From the NCBI GenBank assembly GCA_002308215.1, contig DBVO01000054.1, positions 1 through 13,448 of the forward strand: a stretch of DNA of 13,448 nucleotides, in the 5' to 3' direction. The position numbers and the translations under genes are program-made. The notes beneath the pieces are model-generated. The model made no database searches. It was not told the origin of the DNA and saw only the letters and a program-made list of their open reading frames with translations. Of the stretch, positions 6,358 to 12,181 are shown in pieces; within the stretch, counting starts at the first letter, position 1; every line of letters starts with the position of its first letter. Source of the stretch: Christensenella sp. UBA1262 (GTDB lineage: Bacteria > Bacillota > Clostridia > Christensenellales > CAG-917).

Positions 6358-6834
6358 TTAATTGTCTTTTTCGTCGAAGTCGTCTTCAGCTTCTTCTTCG
6401 TCTTCTTCGTAATCGTTTACGTCACCGTAATCAAAGTCGTCGAAATCATCTGGGGATGCATCTTCTGATTCTTCCTCGTCTTCTTCAATTTCATCATCTT
6501 GAAGTTGTGAAAGTGAAAGCTCTTCTTCGTCATCAGCGACTGACTCTTCTTCGTCTACGAATTCCTTCCAGCTGTCGTCGTCATCTTCGTCTTTCAAAGA
6601 CTCTTTGTCCATGCGTTCAGCACGACATGCTGCACACATTTCTTCGCCTTCTTCTAAGAAGTTAACTTTGCAGATTGGACAGATTCTTTCTTCGTATTCT
6701 GTTTCGTCCTCATCTTCTTCTAAAAGGCTGATTTTACTTTCTTTTCCAAGTTCCGCTTTGCAAACTTCACAAAGTTCCTCATCAATAGGGATCCAATTCA
6801 GTTCGCAACGTGGACATTTTTTGTATTTACCCAT
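6358..6834 (-). CDS. Small acidic protein with two zinc-ribbon-like modules
   Basis: I do not recognise a named family. The 158-residue product begins MGKYKKCPRC and has two similar modules of paired CxxC: C7/C10 with C22/C25, and C52/C55 with C67/C70. Each looks like a small zinc ribbon. From about residue 71 the chain is extremely acidic: 49 of the last 88 residues are Asp or Glu, with a few Tyr, Phe and Trp. That tail is likely disordered. Acidic tails with zinc ribbons occur in proteins contacting basic partners such as ribosomal proteins or RNA polymerase, but no role can be assigned here. The start at 6834 is chosen over an upstream in-frame start at 6903 because AGAGG lies just before it and because the longer start would place the promoter (6862-6890) inside the coding region. 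It is a single-gene unit. Confidence 0.82.
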   Translation of the reverse strand: MGKYKKCPRCELNWIPIDEELCEVCKAELGKESKISLLEEDEDETEYEERICPICKVNFLEEGEEMCAACRAERMDKESLKDEDDDDSWKEFVDEEESVADDEEELSLSQLQDDEIEEDEEESEDASPDDFDDFDYGDVNDYEEDEEEAEDDFDEKDN

Positions 6835-6861
6835 AATAACCTCTAGGCAGTTAGTTCCTAT

Positions 6862-6890
6862 ATTATATGTATAAAGTGCTAATATGTAAA
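6862..6890 (-). promoter_or_regulatory. Promoter of the acidic zinc-ribbon gene
   Basis: On the minus strand, -35 TTTACA (6885-6890) and -10 TATAAT (6862-6867) are 17 bp apart. Long A and T runs at 6894-6921 lie directly upstream of the -35 and resemble an UP element or a bent tract, suggesting strong constitutive expression. Confidence 0.82.
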
Positions 6891-6994
6891 CTGTTTTTTT
6901 CATTTTTTTAAAAAAATTTTTGAGAAGGATTTTATTGCGTTTTTAATACATGATGAATGGAACAAAAATAGAGCCATTTCTAGCATATAAAATA

Positions 6995-7026
6995 ATAAAA
7001 AAGAGCGAATCTAAGATTCGCTCTTT
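6995..7026 (-). terminator. Terminator of the ABC transporter/methyltransferase operon
   Basis: AAAGAGCGAATC (7000-7011) and GATTCGCTCTTT (7015-7026) form a 12-bp stem with a TAA loop. On the minus strand a U-rich tract follows, read from about 7002 down to 6995. It begins 18 bp past the methyltransferase stop at 7045. Confidence 0.87.
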
Positions 7027-7044
7027 GATTTAAATTATCGCTGA

Positions 7045-7629
7045 TTATTTTTTCTCTAAAACAAGCAAATAATGCTCTTCGTCTTCTTCAGCAATTTTTG
7101 TTTCAAAATCATGATTATAATGCTTTGCTTCTTCTTCTGGTGATAAAATTGGCCTCGAAACACGATCTGCATGTTGCTTGTGATGTGAATTAATACGCTC
7201 TCTAGAAAGCGAGTGGACAATAACCAATTTACCACCGCTTTTAAGCATTCTAGCAGCCTTCTCAACAACAAAATTTACATCAAGAAAATGAGGATATGCG
7301 TTGTAAATTACTACATCATCAAAAAATCCTTCTTCCATATTAAGGAAATCCGCATGCTCAAACTGGGCCCAGCTGCAATTTGCATATTTGCTTTTTGCAA
7401 CTGAGATCATTTCTCCTGAAATGTCAACGCCTTTTACTGTTTCTCCTGTTAATTCATGTAAAACGCCAGCAATGGCTCCTGTGCCACAGGCGACATCTAG
7501 AACATGATCGCCTTTTGATATACCAGCCCTTTCAAGAAGTGCTCGTTTGACATCTTCAGGACAATCTTGATATGAATCCCAATCTTTTGCAAGATTGTCA
7601 AAGTACTTTTCTATTATATTTCGAGTCAT
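7045..7629 (-). CDS. Class I SAM-dependent methyltransferase, last gene of the ABC uptake operon
   Basis: The 194-residue product has the Rossmann methyltransferase signature: motif I VLDVACGTG (43-51), acidic D69 in GVDIS, D94 in the ADF segment and a motif IV-like IYNAYPHF (108-115). The C-terminal part is His-rich (H139, H149, H150, H153, H170, H173). The substrate is unknown. Position says more: it is the distal gene of a permease-ATPase-binding protein operon, and its ATG lies one base after the binding-protein stop (TAATATG), which implies translational coupling. An in-frame TTG at 7638 would overlap that stop by three codons and is less likely. Methyltransferases of this kind accompany FecB-like transporters in other anaerobes as I recall them, so it may modify the imported ligand or a metabolite derived from it; that is inference. 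Confidence 0.85.
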   Translation of the reverse strand: MTRNIIEKYFDNLAKDWDSYQDCPEDVKRALLERAGISKGDHVLDVACGTGAIAGVLHELTGETVKGVDISGEMISVAKSKYANCSWAQFEHADFLNMEEGFFDDVVIYNAYPHFLDVNFVVEKAARMLKSGGKLVIVHSLSRERINSHHKQHADRVSRPILSPEEEAKHYNHDFETKIAEEDEEHYLLVLEKK

Positions 7630-7630
7630 A

Positions 7631-8806
7631 TTATGCAAAGAATGTTTCTGTATTTATTTTGCTGTATCCGCCAAAGCTTGCTGGGCAAGCAAATATTGCT
7701 GTTGCCAAATCTTTACCAAGGAATGCACGAGTAACTTCATTTGTTTTCTCTGTCATGTCAATATCAGCAAAGAGATCCGGATATGCAACTTTTGCAATCC
7801 ACCATGTGTTGACAAGTGCAAGTTCAAGATTGGTGTAATATGCATTATAAGCCATTTCAAGATATACTTCACCATCTTGCCATGCTTTAATATCATCAAA
7901 CATCGTGTCGTCCTCTGCATAAAGAGGTTTAATGTTCTTAACAGCAGCAGAATCTAGAATCATAATATCAATACTTGATCCAAGTGCAATAAACTTTTCT
8001 TCTTCTATTGCTTGTACCCCATCTTTTGCAAGACCGCTTACAGCATTCTTTATATGTGCAACATTAAATGGAGCATAGTTTTGAGCTGTCATAAGATGGT
8101 TTGTTGTTCCCCAATTACCAAGGCCACCAATATAAACAGTTGGCTTATCAACTTCGGCTACATTAGCTGTTCTATCAGAAATGAGTTTTGTTTGCTCTGC
8201 GATAAATGCATTGAGCGTTGCAGCTTTTTCTTCCTTAGCAAAAACCTTGCCAAGTAATGTAAGGCTGTTTTTTACATTATCATCAAATACTCCATTTGCA
8301 CCATATCTCAGTGTAATAACTGGAACACCAAGTTGTTCTTGGAGAGCGTTTTCTTTTTCAACGTCTTCATATTCGGAAATAACAATGTCTGGATTGCAAG
8401 CAAGTATTTTTTCTGCTTCAGCTGCTTGCGCTTGTGGGCCACCAACGCCACAAGAATTTGTGATAGCATCAAAAACATCTTTGTTTGCAAGTTGATATGG
8501 CCTTGCAGCCTGATCAAACATCTTTGGACGTTGTTGCAATGTAGTGTTTTCAAGGTCTTCTACACCAGCAAGCAAACTCACATCCCCAATATATGTGTAC
8601 ATACGAAGAGCACCAGCACCAATGCAAACTACTTTCTTGTATGAGCCAGGTGTTATATTCACTTCTCTACCAATCATATCGGTAATTGTAATGTTACCTT
8701 TAACATCTGTTTTCTTGTTGCATGCAACAAAACCAACTGAAATAATTGATAACGCTATTGCCGCGATAATTACACAAACGGTAGTTTTTCTTATCAATTT
8801 TGCCAT
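7631..8806 (-). CDS. ABC transporter substrate-binding lipoprotein, FecB/BtuF-like (metal chelate or corrinoid)
   Basis: The 391-residue product captures a ligand outside the membrane and delivers it to the permease. Seen: a basic N-terminus and hydrophobic stretch (about 8-28) ending in the lipobox-like FVAC with C29 as the lipidated Cys, then a TroA-superfamily body starting ITDMIGREV and with VCIGAGALRMYTYIG at about 60-74. The GALR...Y-G and following GVED segments resemble the iron-complex/cobalamin subgroup. Neither specific ligand nor metal can be read from sequence. The start at 8806 is chosen over an in-frame ATG at 8848 because GGAGG lies at 8812-8816 and the signal peptide then begins MAKLIRK. 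Its ATG follows the ATPase stop by one base (TAATATG), the same junction as at its other end. Confidence 0.92.
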   Translation of the reverse strand: MAKLIRKTTVCVIIAAIALSIISVGFVACNKKTDVKGNITITDMIGREVNITPGSYKKVVCIGAGALRMYTYIGDVSLLAGVEDLENTTLQQRPKMFDQAARPYQLANKDVFDAITNSCGVGGPQAQAAEAEKILACNPDIVISEYEDVEKENALQEQLGVPVITLRYGANGVFDDNVKNSLTLLGKVFAKEEKAATLNAFIAEQTKLISDRTANVAEVDKPTVYIGGLGNWGTTNHLMTAQNYAPFNVAHIKNAVSGLAKDGVQAIEEEKFIALGSSIDIMILDSAAVKNIKPLYAEDDTMFDDIKAWQDGEVYLEMAYNAYYTNLELALVNTWWIAKVAYPDLFADIDMTEKTNEVTRAFLGKDLATAIFACPASFGGYSKINTETFFA

Positions 8807-8807
8807 A

Positions 8808-9560
8808 TTAACCTCCAAATATGATGCCTTTGTTTCCATCGACCTCAATTATTTTGACGCCTACTCCAAATGCATCATCTATGGTTTCTTCATTTAAGAT
8901 TTCTGCACCACCCACATATTTAATGATGCCGTCTTTCATTAAAAAGAACTTGTCTCCAAAAGCAAATGCGAAGTTTAAATTATGGATGGCTATAATTATT
9001 GTCATATTTTTTTCTTTTGCAATTCTCTTTGCAATATCAAATATGAGCTTTTCATTTTGTATATCAAGGTTGCCTGTTGGCTCATCAAAAACCAACATGT
9101 GCGGTTCTTGTGCAAGAGCTCGTGCTATAGCAACTTTTTGGCGTTCGCCTCCTGAAAGCTGATTAACGTTTTTGTTTGCGATATTAGATAAATCTAATTC
9201 TTCCAGCACATTATTAACAACTTCTCTGTCTTTTGCACCAGCAATCATGCCAAAACGTGACAGCCTGCCCGTTAAAACGCTGTCGAATACGGTTAAATCT
9301 CCAAACGATATCTCTTGAGGGACATATGCAATTAATTTTGCGCGATCTATTCGAGATATTTTTGTCAAGTCTTTCCCATCGTGTAATATTTCGCCTGTAG
9401 GTTTTAACAATCCTAACAAGCACTTGAACAACGTGGACTTGCCTGCCCCATTCTTACCAAGAAGAACGCCTATTTCTCCATCTTCAAGAGATAGGTTTAT
9501 ATCTTTTAATACTGGCTGGCCTTTTTTATAACCGAATTCTAAATTTTTAATCTCTAACAT
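8808..9560 (-). CDS. ABC transporter ATP-binding protein, FecE/BtuD family
   Basis: The 250-residue product powers import through the neighbouring permease. Seen: Walker A GKNGAGKST (35-43), Q-loop Q82 in YVPQE, signature LSGGE (135-139), Walker B LVFDEP (156-161) with E160, and switch H183. Length and motif order are those of type II importer ATPases for iron chelates, haem and cobalamin. Its ATG overlaps the permease stop by one base (TAATG), and AAAGGAG sits at 9569-9575 inside the permease 3' end. All catalytic residues are present. Confidence 0.94.
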   Translation of the reverse strand: MLEIKNLEFGYKKGQPVLKDINLSLEDGEIGVLLGKNGAGKSTLFKCLLGLLKPTGEILHDGKDLTKISRIDRAKLIAYVPQEISFGDLTVFDSVLTGRLSRFGMIAGAKDREVVNNVLEELDLSNIANKNVNQLSGGERQKVAIARALAQEPHMLVFDEPTGNLDIQNEKLIFDIAKRIAKEKNMTIIIAIHNLNFAFAFGDKFFLMKDGIIKYVGGAEILNEETIDDAFGVGVKIIEVDGNKGIIFGG

Positions 9561-10636
9561 TACGCACGCTCCTTTGCCGTAAACAACATAACAAGGAAGA
9601 ACGGCGCACCAAGTAACGAAGTAATTGCTCCTACTGGAAGCGCTGTGCCCCCTGCTATACTACGAGAAATAGTATCTGCAATAAGCAGGAGCAAACTACC
9701 GGTAAGAGCCGTCATAGGAATTGATACAACGTGGTTATGCCCAAGAAGCTTTTTAACAACATGAGGACAAATTATTCCGACAAATCCTATAATACCAAGG
9801 AATGAAACACATACAGATGTGATTAGCGATGCTATAAGTAATGCAGATACTCGAAGCGCTGTAACGTTAACGCCTACACTTTTTGCAACATTGTCTCCGC
9901 CAAGCATGGCATTAAAGCGCCAGGACAGGCAAATAAACGTTATAAGCGCAGCACCAACAATTCCTATCATAAAATAGTCTTGCTTGTACGTAGCGCGCCC
10001 TAAATCGCCAAAACTCCATATAACAGCAGCAGATAAACCAACATCTGTTGCAAAGAACTGTAAAATTGTAGTGCCAGCTGTCCATATTGCACCTATTGCT
10101 ATACCGGCAAGCACAATTGTGTTAGGTGAGAAATTTCTTAAACGGCACAGCGCAAGAACTAAAAGCGTAGATGCTATAGAGAAAACAAATGCTACCATTG
10201 AAACAGCAAATGGGTTGAAACTATTCACAGCATCAGCCATATTCTTTCCCATGGTTAGGAAACCGCCTGCGAATCCTATAATTGAAAGGTTTGCACCAAA
10301 CACGGCAGCATTAGAAACACCCAGTGTTGATGGGGATGCCATAACATTCCCCAGACATGTTTGCATAATTAAGCCTGCAATTGCAAGCCCCGCTCCTGCA
10401 ACAACAGCTGCAAGAACTCGTGGAAAACGAATATTCCACATAATTCGGTTATTTGCATTGGTGCTATTCCAGCCAAGTGCGTCAAAACCATCCTTCACCG
10501 ACATCTTTGATGAACCCACAAAAAGACATACAAAAAACATGAGCACTGTAAGAATTAACAGTGCAATAATAATTAATATCTTTCTGAGCCTTATTCTCTT
10601 TTGCTCATCAAGTGTTGATAAAGTGGCTGTTTTCAT
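9560..10636 (-). CDS. ABC transporter permease, FecCD/BtuC family
   Basis: The 358-residue product is a polytopic membrane protein forming the channel of a type II importer. Seen: first membrane helix at about 19-40, family motif RFPRVLAAVVAGAGLAIAG at about 70-88 leading to MASPSTLGVSN, and the C-terminal FVGIICPHVVKKLLGH segment followed by LPVGAITSLLGAPFF. A single permease gene is present, so it would work as a homodimer with the ATPase at 8808-9560. The start at 10636 (MKTATLS) is the only ATG before the first helix. The alternative TTG at 10711 would cover the promoter region, so I reject it. No good Shine-Dalgarno precedes 10636, and the best -10 hexamer puts transcription start at or next to the ATG, so the mRNA may be leaderless. 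Confidence 0.9.
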   Translation of the reverse strand: MKTATLSTLDEQKRIRLRKILIIIALLILTVLMFFVCLFVGSSKMSVKDGFDALGWNSTNANNRIMWNIRFPRVLAAVVAGAGLAIAGLIMQTCLGNVMASPSTLGVSNAAVFGANLSIIGFAGGFLTMGKNMADAVNSFNPFAVSMVAFVFSIASTLLVLALCRLRNFSPNTIVLAGIAIGAIWTAGTTILQFFATDVGLSAAVIWSFGDLGRATYKQDYFMIGIVGAALITFICLSWRFNAMLGGDNVAKSVGVNVTALRVSALLIASLITSVCVSFLGIIGFVGIICPHVVKKLLGHNHVVSIPMTALTGSLLLLIADTISRSIAGGTALPVGAITSLLGAPFFLVMLFTAKERA

Positions 10637-10642
10637 GCTTTT

Positions 10643-10671
10643 ATGATACCAATATGCATGAGTTTTTGCAA
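10643..10671 (-). promoter_or_regulatory. Candidate promoter of the ABC operon
   Basis: On the minus strand, -35 TTGCAA (10666-10671) and -10 TATCAT (10643-10648) are 17 bp apart. The predicted start falls on or beside the first base of the permease ATG. An imperfectly placed inverted repeat, TCATGC (10633-10638) and GCATGA (10656-10661), flanks the -10 and is a candidate operator for the divergent TetR regulator. Confidence 0.5.
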
Positions 10672-10699
10672 GTTTTTTTAAGTTTTGTTCGATTTTTTC

Positions 10700-10729
10700 T
10701 TGATTTTTCAAAACATTTCGTTCTATAAT
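10700..10729 (+). promoter_or_regulatory. Promoter of the TetR-family gene
   Basis: -35 TTGATT (10700-10705) and -10 TATAAT (10724-10729) are 18 bp apart. Transcription would start near 10736, followed by AGGAG at 10746-10750 and the ATG at 10760. A small inverted repeat, TTGA-tttt-TCAA (10700-10711), overlaps the -35 and could be part of an autoregulatory operator. Confidence 0.72.
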
Positions 10730-10759
10730 ATAAGCGTTACAAAACAGGAGTATCTAATA

Positions 10760-11311
10760 ATGGATAAAAGAGTTAAAAAAACCCGTAGTCTTATATATCA
10801 AGCATTTGCTGTTGTTCTTAAAAAGAAAGGCTATGATAAGATGACTGTAGAAGATATTTTGCAAGAAAGTGGTGTTTCAAGATCAACATTCTACACCCAC
10901 TTTCGCACAAAAGAAGATGTGTTGGATTCTATATCTGCAAACATCTTTGAACATGTATTCTCCCACTCCCTTACGGTAGAAGAAACACATGACTTTTCAA
11001 AATCAAGCATCTTTGATTATTCTCACCTAATTACACATATTTTCTATCATCTTCACGATGAAAAAGAATTAATAACTGCAATATTGGGTTCTTCTAGCCG
11101 CAATGCCTTTTTACATGACATGAGAGAAAGCGTTATGCCAATCATCGAAAGATTGATTCTAGATAGGCACGTAAAACATCTTGATGTCCCAGATGCATTG
11201 TTAAAAAACAAAGTTTGTGAAGATTTCATTTTATGTGTAATATATTGGTTTGAAACAGACTGCGCAGAGTCTCCAGAAAAAATAAAAGATTATTTCTTCT
11301 CCATGCAATAA
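10760..11311 (+). CDS. TetR/AcrR-family transcriptional regulator, divergent from the ABC operon
   Basis: The 183-residue product has a typical TetR N-terminal DNA-binding domain (about 1-55): MTVEDILQESGVSRSTFYTHF (28-48) contains the helix-turn-helix, with the conserved FYTHF in the recognition helix and KEDV following. The C-terminal ligand domain is generic but unusually His-rich: 11 His in 183 residues, including H89, H93, H97 and H99 in one predicted helix. The start is set by AGGAG at 10746-10750 and a promoter upstream; an in-frame ATG further upstream at 10685 would precede the promoter. It is transcribed away from the permease across 123 bp, the classic position for a local regulator. 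I infer that it represses the transporter and senses either the ligand or a metal; neither is shown. Confidence 0.9.
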   Translation: MDKRVKKTRSLIYQAFAVVLKKKGYDKMTVEDILQESGVSRSTFYTHFRTKEDVLDSISANIFEHVFSHSLTVEETHDFSKSSIFDYSHLITHIFYHLHDEKELITAILGSSSRNAFLHDMRESVMPIIERLILDRHVKHLDVPDALLKNKVCEDFILCVIYWFETDCAESPEKIKDYFFSMQ

Positions 11312-11326
11312 CTTAAACAAAAAAAT

Positions 11327-11355
11327 AACAACCGCACATCGGTGCGGTTGTTTTA
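11327..11355. terminator. Bidirectional terminator between TetR and SGNH genes
   Basis: AACAACCGCAC (11327-11337) and GTGCGGTTGTT (11342-11352) form a perfect 11-bp stem with loop ATCG. T-rich sequence follows on the plus strand and an A-rich stretch (11320-11325) precedes it, so it can serve both the regulator and the convergent SGNH gene. Confidence 0.87.
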
Positions 11356-11369
11356 TTTATTCCTTTAGT

Positions 11370-12077
11370 TTATGCTAATAAGCTATCAATAACTGGGCGC
11401 AGTGTGTTCGTTATAACAACATAGCCTTCTGCGGAAAAATGTAATCCTTCTATTGTATATTCATCGTACATCTGCCCTGTTTCAGGATTACGAAGAATTG
11501 AATGTATGTCAACGTACGTGCACCCGTTGCGAGATGCAATGTTTTGAATTTCAACATTGTTTGAAATAACAGTATCATTGCGATCTGCAAAATTAGCTCC
11601 AAGAGGAGACAATGAAATAAGTATTATCTTCGTGTTTGGCAAATGGCTTCTTAAAGATTGCACTATACGCTCATAATTCTGGAACATTGTATAAATGTTA
11701 TTTGCCCCGATAAGCATAACGATTACTTTAGGATTAACGTCATATGCGCTTACTTGCAAACGATTCTCTAGCCCAAACGTTGTGTCTCCGCCAATTCCTC
11801 TGTTTACAACATTGAGATCTGGATAATATGACTTAACGTCATATCCATCTGTAAGACTGTCACCCAAGAAAGCAACATCTACATTTTCAAGAGTTGGATT
11901 CTCTTCTTCATAGCTTGCTACTTTCATATCATAATAAGCCTTAAACAAAGCTGCTATTTCTGCTGCTTTTTGCTGCTTTTCCCTGTCTTTAACAAAGAAA
12001 ACACAGTTAAGTGCTATTAATCCAATAAATACAACAATTATTAAGAATGGCACAAATACTAAAAGATTTTTTTTCAT
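11370..12077 (-). CDS. Membrane-anchored SGNH/GDSL hydrolase
   Basis: The 235-residue product is a predicted esterase or deacylase facing the cell exterior. Seen: an N-terminal hydrophobic segment (about 4-29) acting as anchor or signal, a short charged, probably helical stretch (about 30-58), then the SGNH blocks: I GDSLTDG with S74, II GIGGD with G97, III GANN with N127, and V EGLHFSAEGY with H213. In block V the usual catalytic Asp of DxxH is Glu (E210), a conservative but notable change. Enzymes of this size commonly act on acetylated polysaccharides, peptidoglycan or lipids; the substrate here is not evident. The start has AGAGG upstream and a promoter at 12094-12122. It is a single-gene unit. 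Confidence 0.9.
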   Translation of the reverse strand: MKKNLLVFVPFLIIVVFIGLIALNCVFFVKDREKQQKAAEIAALFKAYYDMKVASYEEENPTLENVDVAFLGDSLTDGYDVKSYYPDLNVVNRGIGGDTTFGLENRLQVSAYDVNPKVIVMLIGANNIYTMFQNYERIVQSLRSHLPNTKIILISLSPLGANFADRNDTVISNNVEIQNIASRNGCTYVDIHSILRNPETGQMYDEYTIEGLHFSAEGYVVITNTLRPVIDSLLA

Positions 12078-12093
12078 ATTTTACCTCTTAGGT

Positions 12094-12122
12094 ATTTTAG
12101 CACCATAGCTGTATAAAGGCAA
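12094..12122 (-). promoter_or_regulatory. Promoter of the SGNH hydrolase gene
   Basis: On the minus strand, -35 TTGCCT (12117-12122) and -10 TAAAAT (12094-12099) are 17 bp apart, with TG one base upstream of the -10 (extended -10). The start near 12087 leaves only about 10 nt before the ATG, carrying part of the AGAGG ribosome site, so the exact start point is uncertain. Confidence 0.55.
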
Positions 12123-12123
12123 G

Positions 12124-12155
12124 AAAAACAGCCTTGAAAAATCAAGGCTGTTTTT
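12124..12155 (-). terminator. Terminator of the beta-helix protein gene
   Basis: AAAAACAGCCTTGA (12124-12137) and TCAAGGCTGTTTTT (12142-12155) form a 14-bp perfect stem with an AAAA loop. On the minus strand it lies 26 bp past the stop at 12182 and ends in a U-tract. It separates this gene from the SGNH promoter, which directly follows. Confidence 0.9.
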
Positions 12156-12181
12156 ATGTTGATGCTATGCATCAATTTGAA

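Noticed and set aside
9984..10646. 220-codon open frame antisense to the permease
   Set aside because: Shadow of the strongly conserved FecCD-type frame; Ala/Thr/Pro-rich product without domain features.
10637..10759. Cobalamin riboswitch or Fur box upstream of the importer operon
   Set aside because: The spacer is only 123 bp and shared by divergent promoters. No B12-box-like element or long structured leader is present, and no convincing Fur-type palindrome is seen.
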